Shown: piece after piece, positions 9,309 through 23,019 of the stretch | Numbering within the stretch: the first letter of the stretch is position 1 | Layout of the letters: every line of letters starts with the position of its first letter | NCBI RefSeq assembly: GCF_021325795.1 | Contig: NZ_JAHPZX010000009.1 | Span: forward strand, 124,001 to 188,000 | Length of the DNA: 64,000 nt | Reading direction: 5' to 3' | From: Bordetella sp. LUAb4 | GTDB taxonomy: Bacteria; Pseudomonadota; Gammaproteobacteria; Burkholderiales; Burkholderiaceae_B | Position numbers and translations under genes: made by a program | The notes under the pieces: generated by a model | What the model saw: the letters and a program-made list of their open reading frames with translations, nothing else | Database searches by the model: none | What the model was told of the DNA's origin: nothing

Positions 9309-10868
9309 ATGAACGCAACGATCTCCCGTCGCCGCGACGGGCTGAAGAACTTCCTGCTCGCCAGCGCCCTGGGCCTGGCCTTCCTGGCCGGCGGCGCGCA
9401 CGCCGCCGACCCGATAAAAGGCGGCACCCTGTCGGTCGCCACCATCGGCGAACCGCCCACGCTGGACCCCATGGCCAGCACCGCGGACCTGGTGGGCATC
9501 CTCACTCAGCACATCTTCGAAACCCTGTACACCTTCGATGCCAAGTGGAACGTGACGCCGCTGCTGGCCGACACGCTGCCCAAGATCAGCGCCGACGGCC
9601 TGACCTACACCATTCCCCTGCGCCAGGACGTCACCTTCCACGACGGCAGCAAGATGACCTCGGCGGATGTCGTGGCGTCCCTGCAGCGCTGGACCACGGT
9701 GGCCTCGCGCGGCAAGCAGGCCGCCCAGCTGATCACCGGCATCACCGCCACCGACGACCACACGGTGACGATCACGTTAAAGCAGCCCTACGCCCCGCTG
9801 ACCGCGCTGCTGGCCATGAACAACGCCGCCGCCGTGGTCCTGCCCAAGGCCAAGATCGCCACCCCGCTGACCGAATTCATCGGCACCGGTCCCTACAAGC
9901 TGAAAGCGCGCGTGCCCGACCAATACCTGCAACTGGTGCGCTTCGACGGCTACAAGTCGCGGGCCGGCGAACCGGACGGCTATGGCGGCGCCCGCAAGCA
10001 GTACCTGGACGAAATCCGCTTCGTGCCGGTCAGCAATGCCAACACCCGCATCGAAAGCGCGGTGGCCGGCCAGTATGAATACGTCGACTCCATCGCGGTC
10101 GAGTCGGCCGGCAAGCTGAAATCCAGCAAGTCCGAAGCGGTGGTACTGAAGCCCTTCGGCTGGCCGCGCCTGGTGCTCAACACCAAGCAAGGCATCATGT
10201 CCAATGTGAAGGTGCGCCAAGCCGTGCAGATGGCCCTGAACGAAGAGGACATGCTGTTCGCCGCCTTCGGCGACAAGGCCTACTACGCGGTCGACGGCGC
10301 CATGTACCCGGAAGGCTACCCCTGGCACACGACGCAAGGCGCCCAGGTCTATAACAAGGGCGACGCGGCCGGCGCCAAGAAGTTGCTCGAGGCGTCGGGC
10401 AGCAGCGATCGCACCATCCGCATCCTGACCAGCCAGCAATACGAATTCCACTACAAGATGGCGCTGGTCGCCGCCGAATACCTGAAGCAGGCCGGCTTCA
10501 AGGTCGACATGCAAGTAGTCGATTGGGCCACCTTGACGCAGCGCCGCCAGGACCCAGCCCTGTGGGACATCTTCATCACCCACAGCCCCTTCCTGCCCGA
10601 ACCCGCGCTCATCGATTTCCCGTCCAAGGACGCGCCGGGCTGGTGGGATACACCGCGCCGCAACCAGGTGCTGGACGCCTTCAACCGCGCCACCAACCAG
10701 GACGAACGCGTCAAGCGCTGGGCCGACGTGCAACAGGCCATCTTCGATGAAGTGCCCTTCATCAAGGTCGGCGACTTCAACGCCGTGGCCGCCAAGTCAC
10801 CGACACTGCAAGGCGTGACCCCGGCCCCGTGGCCTTACTTCTGGAACGCCTGGAAGGCGGCGAAATAA
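9309..10868 (+). CDS. ABC transporter periplasmic substrate-binding protein, peptide/oligopeptide family 5
   Basis: A 519-residue periplasmic receptor for the importer encoded just downstream. It begins with a Sec signal peptide (RRRDGLKNFLLASALGL, cleavage likely after GGAHAA). It shows the SBP_bac_5 signatures GGTLSVATIGEPPTLDP near the mature start, LRQDVTFHDGSKMTSADVV, and the ligand-domain strand GTGPYKLKARVPDQYLQLVR. Family members bind di/oligopeptides, glutathione, nickel or opines. The setting next to D-aminoacylase and a D-amino-acid deaminase suggests N-acyl-D-amino acids or D-residue-containing peptides. The stop codon directly abuts the permease ATG at 10869, indicating one transcript. 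Confidence 0.93.
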   Translation: MNATISRRRDGLKNFLLASALGLAFLAGGAHAADPIKGGTLSVATIGEPPTLDPMASTADLVGILTQHIFETLYTFDAKWNVTPLLADTLPKISADGLTYTIPLRQDVTFHDGSKMTSADVVASLQRWTTVASRGKQAAQLITGITATDDHTVTITLKQPYAPLTALLAMNNAAAVVLPKAKIATPLTEFIGTGPYKLKARVPDQYLQLVRFDGYKSRAGEPDGYGGARKQYLDEIRFVPVSNANTRIESAVAGQYEYVDSIAVESAGKLKSSKSEAVVLKPFGWPRLVLNTKQGIMSNVKVRQAVQMALNEEDMLFAAFGDKAYYAVDGAMYPEGYPWHTTQGAQVYNKGDAAGAKKLLEASGSSDRTIRILTSQQYEFHYKMALVAAEYLKQAGFKVDMQVVDWATLTQRRQDPALWDIFITHSPFLPEPALIDFPSKDAPGWWDTPRRNQVLDAFNRATNQDERVKRWADVQQAIFDEVPFIKVGDFNAVAAKSPTLQGVTPAPWPYFWNAWKAAK

Positions 10869-11807
10869 ATGCGCTATCTGATCAACCGTCTGCTGGGCCT
10901 GGTCGCGGTCATGTTCCTGGTGGCCACGATCGTGTTCGTGATCATCCGGGTCACGCCGGGTGATCCGGCGGCGGTGATGCTGGGCCCGGAAGCCAGCCAG
11001 CAGGACATCGCCGCCCTGCGCACCCGGCTGGGCCTGGACCAGCCACTGCCGGTGCAGTACGTCACCTGGCTGGGCCAACTGGCCAAGGGCGACCTGGGCC
11101 AGTCCATCTTCCTGAACAAGCCGGTGTTGTCGGCCTTGGCCGATCGCGCCGAGCCGACGTTCTGGCTGACCTTGATGGCGCTGCTCATCGCCAGCGCCAT
11201 CGCCTTGCCGGTGGGGATCCTGTCCGCGGTCAAACGAGGCACGACGCTGGACCAGTCCGTCCTCAGCTTCTCGATGTTCACCTCCAGCGTGCCCAGTTTC
11301 TGGCTGGGCCTGCTGCTGATGCAGGTGTTCTCGGTGAAGCTGGGCTGGCTGCCGGTGTCGGGCTACGGCGGTCCCGATGCATCGATCGGCACGCGGCTGA
11401 CGCACCTGATCCTGCCGGCCGTGGTGCTGGGCCTGGTCAACTCCGCGCTGATCACCCGCTTCATCCGCGCCAGCATGCTGGACGTCCTGCGCGACGACTA
11501 CGTGCGCACGGCACGCGCCAAGGGCTTGCCGGAACGCAAGGTCATCCTCAAGCACGCGGTGCGCAACGCGCTGATTCCCATCCTGACCGTGCTGGGCCTG
11601 ACCACCGCCCTGCTGGTCAGCGGCGCCGTGGTCACCGAAACGGTGTTCGGCCTGCCCGGCGTGGGCAGCCTGGTGGTGTCGGCGGTGCTGCGGCGCGATT
11701 ACCCGGTCATCCAGGGCGCGCTGCTGGTGATCGCCGCCATCTATGTCTTGATCAATCTGTTCATCGACCTGCTCTATCTGCTGGTCGACCCTCGGGTGCG
11801 CTACTGA
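10869..11807 (+). CDS. Peptide ABC transporter permease, DppB-like
   Basis: A 312-residue inner-membrane permease with about six hydrophobic helices. The N-terminal RYLINRLLGLVAVMFLVATI is the usual DppB/GsiC start. The segment DDYVRTARAKGLPERKVILK is the cytoplasmic EAA loop that docks onto the ATPase subunits, and the C-terminal FIDLLYLLVDPRVRY is the classical end of this family. It forms a heterodimer with the DppC-like product encoded next. The ATG starts immediately after the receptor stop, and its TGA shares one base with the next ATG. Confidence 0.95.
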   Translation: MRYLINRLLGLVAVMFLVATIVFVIIRVTPGDPAAVMLGPEASQQDIAALRTRLGLDQPLPVQYVTWLGQLAKGDLGQSIFLNKPVLSALADRAEPTFWLTLMALLIASAIALPVGILSAVKRGTTLDQSVLSFSMFTSSVPSFWLGLLLMQVFSVKLGWLPVSGYGGPDASIGTRLTHLILPAVVLGLVNSALITRFIRASMLDVLRDDYVRTARAKGLPERKVILKHAVRNALIPILTVLGLTTALLVSGAVVTETVFGLPGVGSLVVSAVLRRDYPVIQGALLVIAAIYVLINLFIDLLYLLVDPRVRY

Positions 11808-12676
11808 TGTCCTCTCCCGTTACTGTCCAGGCCGGCACGGATCGTTGGCAGGTGCTGCGCCTGCTGGTGTCGCGCAAGACCGTGCTGATCAGCCTGATCG
11901 TGCTGGTGGTATTGATCGCCGCCGCGCTGCTGGCGCCCATGATCAGCCCCTACGATCCCTACAAACTGTCCATCATGAACCGGCTCAAGGCGCCCAGCGG
12001 CGCGCACTGGTTCGGCACCGACGACTTCGGCCGCGACGTGTTCAGCCGCGTGGTCTACGGCGGCCGCCTGTCCTTGACCGTGGGTTTCGCGGTGGTGATC
12101 CTGTCCAGCGTGCTGGGCATCGCCCTGGGCCTGCTGGCCGGTTTCTTCCGCGGCGCCGACAAGTTCGTGTCGCGCCTGATCGACGCCATGATGGCTTTTC
12201 CCGACATCCTGCTGGCCATCTCACTGGTGGCGGCGTTGGGGCCGTCGGTGATCAACGTGGTGATTGCGCTAGGCATCGTGTACACGCCGCGGCTGGCCCG
12301 CATCGTGCGGGCGTCGACGCTGGTGATCCGTGAACTGCCCTTCGTCGAAGCGGCACGCGCACTGGGCGTGTCGACCTGGCGCATCGTCACCGTGCACGTC
12401 CTGCGCAACCTGGTGTCGCCCATTCTGGTGCAGGGGACTTTTATCTTCGCCTACGCCATCCTGGCCGAAGCGGGCTTGTCCTTCCTGGGCGTGGGCGTGT
12501 CGCCCGACATCCCCACCTGGGGCACGATGATCAACGCCGGCCAGCAGTACATGGGTTCGGCCGACTGGATCATGATTTTTCCGGGCATCGCCATCGTGTT
12601 GTCGGTGCTGTCCCTGCAGTTGGTGGGCGACGGGCTGCGCGACGTGCTCGATCCGCGCCTGCGCAAGGAGCTTTGA
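11807..12676 (+). CDS. Peptide ABC transporter permease, DppC-like
   Basis: The second permease (289 residues) of the importer. It shows the DppC/GsiD pattern: an N-terminal helix, then FGTDDFGRDVFSRVVYGGR, several membrane helices, the EAA loop LPFVEAARALGVSTWRIVTV, and a C-terminal segment ending in DGLRDVLDPRLRKEL. All are hallmark positions of the family. Its start codon overlaps the upstream permease stop by one base (TGATG), and its stop is followed directly by the ATPase gene, so translational coupling is likely. Confidence 0.95.
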   Translation: MSSPVTVQAGTDRWQVLRLLVSRKTVLISLIVLVVLIAAALLAPMISPYDPYKLSIMNRLKAPSGAHWFGTDDFGRDVFSRVVYGGRLSLTVGFAVVILSSVLGIALGLLAGFFRGADKFVSRLIDAMMAFPDILLAISLVAALGPSVINVVIALGIVYTPRLARIVRASTLVIRELPFVEAARALGVSTWRIVTVHVLRNLVSPILVQGTFIFAYAILAEAGLSFLGVGVSPDIPTWGTMINAGQQYMGSADWIMIFPGIAIVLSVLSLQLVGDGLRDVLDPRLRKEL

Positions 12677-13758
<1,082 letters not shown>

Positions 13759-13762
<4 letters not shown>

Positions 13763-14808
13763 CTGTTTACTCATCAGCCCAAGCGATAGCGGACCGGCCG
13801 GCCACCGCATCCACCACGTCAGCCACGTCCTCCGCATCCGCCGAACCGCTATTGAGCGTGCGCGACCTGCGCGTGCATTTCCCCACATCCTCGCGCCGCG
13901 ATGCGCCGGTGGTGCGCGCGGTCGACGGCGTCAGCTTCGACGTACCGCGCAATACCATCGTCGGCCTGGTGGGCGAGTCCGGCTCCGGCAAGACCACCAC
14001 TGGCCGCGCGCTACTGCGCCTGCTGGCGGCGACCAGCGGCCAGGTCATCTTCGACGGCACCGACATCAGCAAGCTCGACGAGAAGCGCATGCTGCCCTGG
14101 CGCCGCCGTATGCAGATCGTGTTCCAGGATCCCTACGCCAGTCTCAACCCGCGCATGACGGTGGCCGAGATCATCGGCGAAGCGCTGGATACCCACGGCC
14201 TGGCGCGCGACCGCCGCGAAGCGCGCATCAGCGAATTGCTGACCCGCGTCGGCCTGAATGCCGATCACCGCAAGCGCTACCCCCATGAATTCTCCGGCGG
14301 CCAGCGCCAGCGCATCGGCATCGCCCGTGCGCTGGCCGTGGAACCGGACTTCATCGTTGCCGATGAACCGGTGTCCGCGCTGGACGTTTCCGTGCAAGCC
14401 CAGGTACTGAACCTGCTGCAGGATCTGCAGCGCGATCTGGGCTTGACCATGCTGTTCGTGGCGCATGACCTGGCGGTGGTCAACTACCTGTGCGACGAGG
14501 TGGTGGTGCTGTATCTGGGCCGCGTGATGGAGCGGGGACCGACCCGCGAGGTCTACGCCCGGCCGCGCCACCCGTATACTCGCGCGCTGTTGTCGGCCGC
14601 GCCGGTGCCCGATCCGCGCGCCGCGCGCAAGCGCATCCTGCTCAAGGGGGATATTCCCAGCCCCATGAATCCGCCCTCGGGCTGTGTGTTCCGCACGCGC
14701 TGTCCGCACGCCCTGCCGGTCTGCGCCGAACAGGTGCCGCAGGCCACGGTGGTGGGTACCAACCACCACGTGGCCTGCGTGCGAGTCGACGAACTGCAGA
14801 ACGCCTGA
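13759..14808 (+). CDS. Peptide ABC transporter ATP-binding protein, DppF-like
   Basis: The second ATPase (349 residues), partner of the DppD-like subunit. Visible motifs are Walker [11 protein letters not shown]-loop [12 protein letters not shown], signature [11 protein letters not shown], Walker [13 protein letters not shown] and H-loop VAHDLAVV. The C-terminal segment [16 protein letters not shown] carries the same Cys pattern as the paralogue. The first 30 residues are Ser/Thr/Ala-rich and may be an unstructured extension or indicate a later start. It closes the five-gene transporter operon and is followed 23 bp later by the regulator. Confidence 0.95.
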
Positions 14809-14831
14809 ATGCCCCTGTCCGGAGCCCCCGC

Positions 14832-15704
14832 ATGAACACCGTCCGCGATATCGTCTACCAGATCCGCAGCCGCCGCGATGCGCTCAGCGCCACCGAGCGC
14901 AAGGTGGCCGACGCCATCCTGGACGACATCATCCACGCCGCCGCCGCCACGGTCGAACAGCTGGCGGAAAAAGCCGGTGTGAGCAACGCCACCATTTCGC
15001 GCTTTGCGCGATCGGTCGGCTGCGACGATACTCGCGATCTGAAGATGAAGCTGGCGCAGGCCAGCGCGGTGGGCACGCGGTTTCTGGATCGCGCCGCGCC
15101 GGCGGAAGAAAGCACTTTCTACGCCCGCATCTACGCCGATATCGAAAGCACCTTGCGCGCCCACTTGCCGATGTACACGGAAAACCTGTTCGGGCAAGCC
15201 ATGGACATCGTGCGCAATGCGCGCATGACGTATGTGTTCGGCATGGGCGGCGCGTCCGCCGTGCTGGCGCAGGAGATGCAGTCGCGCCTGGTGCGGCTGG
15301 GCTATCCGGTGGCAGCGTACAGCGACGCCGTGCTGATGCGCATGGTGGCCGCCACGCTGGATGAACGCGACGCGGTCATCATGCTGTCGGCCTCCGGCCT
15401 GACGCCCGAAATGCTGTCCGGTGCGCGCATCGTCAAGCAGTACAGCGCCCGCATCGTGGCGCTGACCGATGCCGATTCGCCCTTGGCCCGGATCGCCGAC
15501 GTGGTGCTGCCGGTGCGCACCGACGAAACCGACTTTATCTACAAACCGTCTGCCTCCCGCTACGCCATGATGCTGGCCATCGATCTGCTGGCCACCGAAC
15601 TGGCCATGGCGCGCCAGGAGGAGACCCGTGACCGCCTGCGCCGCATCAAGCTGGCGCTGGACGAATACCGGGGCGGGCCGAACCGGCTGCCCCTGGGAGA
15701 TTGA
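14832..15704 (+). CDS. RpiR/MurR family transcriptional regulator (HTH + SIS domain)
   Basis: A 290-residue regulator. The N-terminal RpiR-type HTH (about residues 1-75) contains ALSATERKVADAILDD and VEQLAEKAGVSNATISRFAR, the usual recognition-helix context. The C-terminal half is a sugar-isomerase (SIS) fold with VFGMGGASAVLAQEM and IMLSASGLTPEMLSGARI, where effectors are sensed. It sits inside the D-amino-acid cassette, between the transporter and the D-aminoacylase, so it most likely controls this operon in response to a cassette metabolite. Regulators of this family accompany D-aminoacylase clusters in related bacteria. The ATG at 14832 fits the family start. Confidence 0.93.
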   Translation: MNTVRDIVYQIRSRRDALSATERKVADAILDDIIHAAAATVEQLAEKAGVSNATISRFARSVGCDDTRDLKMKLAQASAVGTRFLDRAAPAEESTFYARIYADIESTLRAHLPMYTENLFGQAMDIVRNARMTYVFGMGGASAVLAQEMQSRLVRLGYPVAAYSDAVLMRMVAATLDERDAVIMLSASGLTPEMLSGARIVKQYSARIVALTDADSPLARIADVVLPVRTDETDFIYKPSASRYAMMLAIDLLATELAMARQEETRDRLRRIKLALDEYRGGPNRLPLGD

Positions 15705-15708
15705 AGAG

Positions 15709-17190
15709 ATGTACGACACCCTGATTGCCTCTGTCCGCGTGCTCGACGGCAGCGGCGCGGCCGGTTACGACGCCGATGTGGCGTTGCGCGATGGCCGTAT
15801 CGCGGCCATCGCCGCGCCTGGCAAGCTGGCCGCCGCGGGCGCCGCGGAAACGGTGGATGGCACGGGCTACGTGCTGGCACCCGGTTTCATCGACGTGCAC
15901 ACGCATGACGACACCAACGTCATCCGCACCCCGGGCATGCTGCCCAAGCTGTCGCAAGGCGTGACCACCGTGGTGGTGGGCAATTGCGGCATCAGCGCGG
16001 CGCCGGTGACCTTGCGCGGCGATCCGCCCGACCCCATGAATCTGCTGGGGCAGCGCCAGGACTTCCAGTACCCCAGCTTCGCCGATTACACCCAGGCCAT
16101 CGAGGCTGCGCGGCCGGCGGTCAACGTGGCGGCCCTGGTCGGGCACACCGCCTTGCGCAACAACCATATGGACAGCCTCGACCGCAAGGCCAGCGCGACG
16201 GAAATCGACGCCATGCGCGGGCAGTTGCGCGAAGCGCTGGCGCATGGCGCTATCGGGCTGAGCACCGGGCTGGCTTATGCGTCGGCGTACGAGGCCGACA
16301 CCGCTGAAGTCAAGGCCCTGGCCGAGGTGCTGGATGAGTTCGGCGCGCTGTACACCACCCACCTGCGCTCGGAATTCGCCGCCATCCTGCAGGCGATGGA
16401 AGAGGCCTACGAAGTGGCCGCCCATGCGCGCGTGCCCTTGGTGGTGTCGCATCTGAAATGCGCGGGTGCCGGCAACTGGGGCCGCACGACGGAAGTGCTG
16501 GCCAGCCTGGAGGGCGCGGGCCGCCTGCAGGCGGTGGGCTGCGACTGCTATCCCTATTCCGCCAGCTCGTCGACCCTGGACCTGAAACAGGTGACCAGCG
16601 ACTTTCGTATCGATATCACGTGGTCGACGCCTCATCCTGAACAGGCAGGCCGGCCCTTGGCCGACATCGCCGCCGAATGGGACGTGCCGTTGATGGAGGC
16701 CGCCAAGCGCTTGCAGCCGGCTGGCGCGGTGTATCACGGGATGCGCGAGGATGATGTGCAGCGCGTGTTGAAGCATCGCTTGACGATGATAGGGTCGGAC
16801 GGACTGCCCAATGATCCGCATCCGCATCCGCGCCTGTGGGGGGCATTTCCGCGCGTGCTGGGGCATTACAGCCGTGATCTGGGACTGTTTCCGTTGGCGC
16901 AGGCGGTGCACAAGATGACCGGGCTGTCGGCGGCGCGCTTCGGCCTGGCCGAACGCGGCCTGGTGCGCGAGGGGTATCACGCGGACCTGGTGCTGTTCGA
17001 TCCGCTCACCGTCAAGGACGAAGCGACCTTCAGCGCGCCGGTACAGGCCAGCAGCGGTATCCAGGCGGTATGGGTCAACGGCGTGCTGTCCTACCGCGAC
17101 GGCATCGCCAGCGGCCGCCGCGCGGGGCGCTGGCTCCCGCGGGCGGGCGATTTGCGGGCGAGTTTCGCCAACTCATCAATATTTTCATAG
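15709..17190 (+). CDS. N-acyl-D-amino-acid deacylase (D-aminoacylase)
   Basis: A 493-residue amidohydrolase-superfamily enzyme that hydrolyses N-acyl-D-amino acids to a carboxylate and a free D-amino acid. The metal-binding HxH is in GFIDVHTHDDTNVI (His64, His66). Cys93 in VVVGNCGISAAP corresponds to the bridging cysteine known from D-aminoacylase. Further conserved blocks are GLSTGLAYAS, YTTHLRSE, VVSHLKCAG and MIGSDGLPNDPHPHPR (the catalytic Asp region). The C-terminal small beta domain (ADLVLFDPLTVKD) is present. It starts four bases after the regulator stop and precedes a RidA gene by 10 bases, forming one transcription unit with them. Confidence 0.94.
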   Translation: MYDTLIASVRVLDGSGAAGYDADVALRDGRIAAIAAPGKLAAAGAAETVDGTGYVLAPGFIDVHTHDDTNVIRTPGMLPKLSQGVTTVVVGNCGISAAPVTLRGDPPDPMNLLGQRQDFQYPSFADYTQAIEAARPAVNVAALVGHTALRNNHMDSLDRKASATEIDAMRGQLREALAHGAIGLSTGLAYASAYEADTAEVKALAEVLDEFGALYTTHLRSEFAAILQAMEEAYEVAAHARVPLVVSHLKCAGAGNWGRTTEVLASLEGAGRLQAVGCDCYPYSASSSTLDLKQVTSDFRIDITWSTPHPEQAGRPLADIAAEWDVPLMEAAKRLQPAGAVYHGMREDDVQRVLKHRLTMIGSDGLPNDPHPHPRLWGAFPRVLGHYSRDLGLFPLAQAVHKMTGLSAARFGLAERGLVREGYHADLVLFDPLTVKDEATFSAPVQASSGIQAVWVNGVLSYRDGIASGRRAGRWLPRAGDLRASFANSSIFS

Positions 17191-17200
17191 GAGCAGCATC

Positions 17201-17614
17201 ATGAGCAATGCACCCAAGACTGACGCCAATGGCATCACCCGCTACGGCGTCGCCGGCGGGACCGGACAGGGCGGCTCGCATATGCCCTTCGCACGGGCGG
17301 TCGCGGCCGGCGGCTTCCTGTTCGTTTCCGGCCAGGTGCCGATGGAGAACGGCGAGGTGATCGAAGGCGGCATCGTGGCGCAATCGCACAAGGCCATCCA
17401 GCAGGTGCTGGCGATTCTGGAAGAAGCCGGCTACGGCCCGGAGCACGTCGTGCGTTGCGGCGTGTGGCTGGACGACGCTCGCGACTTCGCGTCTTTCAAC
17501 AAGGTGTTCAAGACCTATTTCGGCGACAACCCGCCCGCCCGCGCCTGCGTGGAATCACGCCTGGTCGTCGACGCCAAGGTCGAAGTCGACTGCGTCGCGT
17601 ACAAGCAGCCTTGA
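17201..17614 (+). CDS. RidA-family enamine/imine deaminase (137 aa)
   Basis: This protein is of normal RidA length. It shows RYGVAGGTGQGG, FLFVSGQVPMENGEV, VVRCGVWLDDARDFASFNKVFKTYF and the active-site arginine segment NPPARACVESRLVVDAKVEVD (Arg followed by Glu, as in canonical RidA). A good Shine-Dalgarno (AGGAGCA) precedes the ATG. As the last gene of the cassette it probably clears the imine/enamine released when D-amino acids are deaminated by the PLP enzyme encoded at 7819. It is distinct from the longer RidA-like protein at 5526. It converges on lolA with only 39 bp between the stops. Confidence 0.93.
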   Translation: MSNAPKTDANGITRYGVAGGTGQGGSHMPFARAVAAGGFLFVSGQVPMENGEVIEGGIVAQSHKAIQQVLAILEEAGYGPEHVVRCGVWLDDARDFASFNKVFKTYFGDNPPARACVESRLVVDAKVEVDCVAYKQP

Positions 17615-17653
17615 ATCAGCAGGATTCCAGGCGACGGGCGGCAAGGCTCGGAA

Positions 17654-18345
17654 TTACATCTGCACCGTATCCACGCCCTTGGGCGGGGTGAACTGGAAGT
17701 CCTTGTCACCCAGCCGCGGATTCGGCGTGATGCCGGACAGGTCGACCCGGGTGGTCTGGCCGAACGCATCCAGCAGTTCGATGCGCGCCGGCAGGTTGTC
17801 CTTGAAGCCAATGTCCACGCGCGAGAAACCGGCATCGCTGCTGCGTGGCTTGGCGCGCAGCCAATCCAGGCCGTCCTTGGCCGGCAGCGGGCTGACATCG
17901 AAAGACTGCTCCAGGGAACCCGAACCGAACAGGATGGCCGCCGGTGACGTGCCGATGGCCTGGTCGACCTTGCGCACCGTGACCTGGGCCAGGTCGGGGT
18001 CGTACTGGTAGACCTGCTTGCCGTCGGACACGATCAACTGTTCATACGGCTTCTGCACCGCCCAGCGAAACTTGCCCGGCCGCTGGAAGGAAAACGTGCC
18101 GCTTTGCGGCGCCTTGGCGCGCGCGGCCTGCGGGCCCGCGGCACCGGCCGTGGCCTGGCTGAAATTCCCGCTGGCCGACGATACCGTGGCGACGAAGGAC
18201 TTCAATTGTTCCTGAGCGCTGGCCGCCCAGGCGGCGCCCGGCGTCAGAACCGGTGCGAGCGCCAGGGCCAACACCGCCACGCCGCGCGCGGCACGGGCTT
18301 GCAGGCCGTGCGCCCGCGCGGTGACTCTCTGCATAAAAGAAATCA

Positions 18346-18346
<1 letters not shown>
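17654..18346 (-). CDS. lolA: Outer-membrane lipoprotein carrier protein LolA
   Basis: LolA is the periplasmic chaperone that ferries lipoproteins from LolCDE to LolB. The 230-residue precursor has a long N-terminal leader (basic region, then [20 protein letters not shown]) and a mature part starting near [11 protein letters not shown]. Family blocks are visible: [41 protein letters not shown], given here only as a location near residues 75-115, and the C-terminal [25 protein letters not shown] one codon upstream could also start. The ATG at 18346 shares a base with the ftsK stop (TGATG), so translation is probably coupled to ftsK, matching the conserved ftsK-lolA pairing. Confidence 0.95.
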
Positions 18347-22511
<4,165 letters not shown>

Positions 22512-22580
22512 CAGGTCGTCGCGGCATATCAAAGGCGCCAGTATTCGCGTGCCGCACGCTTGCCCACAAAGGAATCCTTG

Positions 22581-22910
22581 ATGAAGTGGTTGTACCTGGC
22601 GGTTGCCATCATCGCCGAATTGATCGCCACCAGCTCCTTGAAGGCTAGCGAAGGTTTCACGCGCCTGTTGCCTTCGGCCATTACCGTCGTCGGTTATCTG
22701 GTGTCGTTCTATTTTCTTTCGCAGACGCTGCGCGAAATTCCCGTCGGCATCGCGTATGCCATCTGGTCCGGGGTCGGCATCGTGCTGATCTCCATCATCG
22801 GCCTGGTGTTCTTCAAGCAGCACCTGGACTTGCCCGCGCTCATCGGCATCGGCCTGATCGTGGCGGGCGTCATCGTGATGAATGTGTTCTCCGACACGGT
22901 GAAGCACTGA
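22581..22910 (+). CDS. Small multidrug resistance (SMR) transporter, EmrE/QacE-like
   Basis: A 109-residue, four-helix inner-membrane protein of the standard family size. The essential membrane-embedded glutamate is present (AIIAELIATSSLKASEGFTR, Glu13, equivalent to EmrE Glu14). The helix-2/3 motif PVGIAYAIWSGVGIVLISI is that of drug-exporting EmrE-type members rather than guanidinium-specific Gdx/SugE. It should exchange quaternary ammonium or other hydrophobic cations for protons as an antiparallel dimer. It stands alone between smr and the orphan gene. Confidence 0.93.
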   Translation: MKWLYLAVAIIAELIATSSLKASEGFTRLLPSAITVVGYLVSFYFLSQTLREIPVGIAYAIWSGVGIVLISIIGLVFFKQHLDLPALIGIGLIVAGVIVMNVFSDTVKH

Positions 22911-22994
22911 CGGCCAGGTGTTGAACGCGTGGCGCGGCTGTCTGCGTCCGCGTCCGCGTCCGGGAACCGCACAGTAACCTTGCGTGACAGATGC

Positions 22995-23013
22995 CCACAT
23001 CACAATGTGGAGG
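22995..23013 (+). promoter_or_regulatory. Small hairpin touching the ribosome binding site of the orphan gene
   Basis: CCACAT (22995-23000), CACA loop, ATGTGG (23005-23010), with the Shine-Dalgarno GGAGG at 23009-23013 seven bases before the ATG at 23020. The right arm covers the first two bases of the ribosome binding site. The stem is only six pairs, so the effect on translation is uncertain. The strong GGAGG supports the chosen start. Confidence 0.4.
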
Positions 23014-23019
23014 CATCCT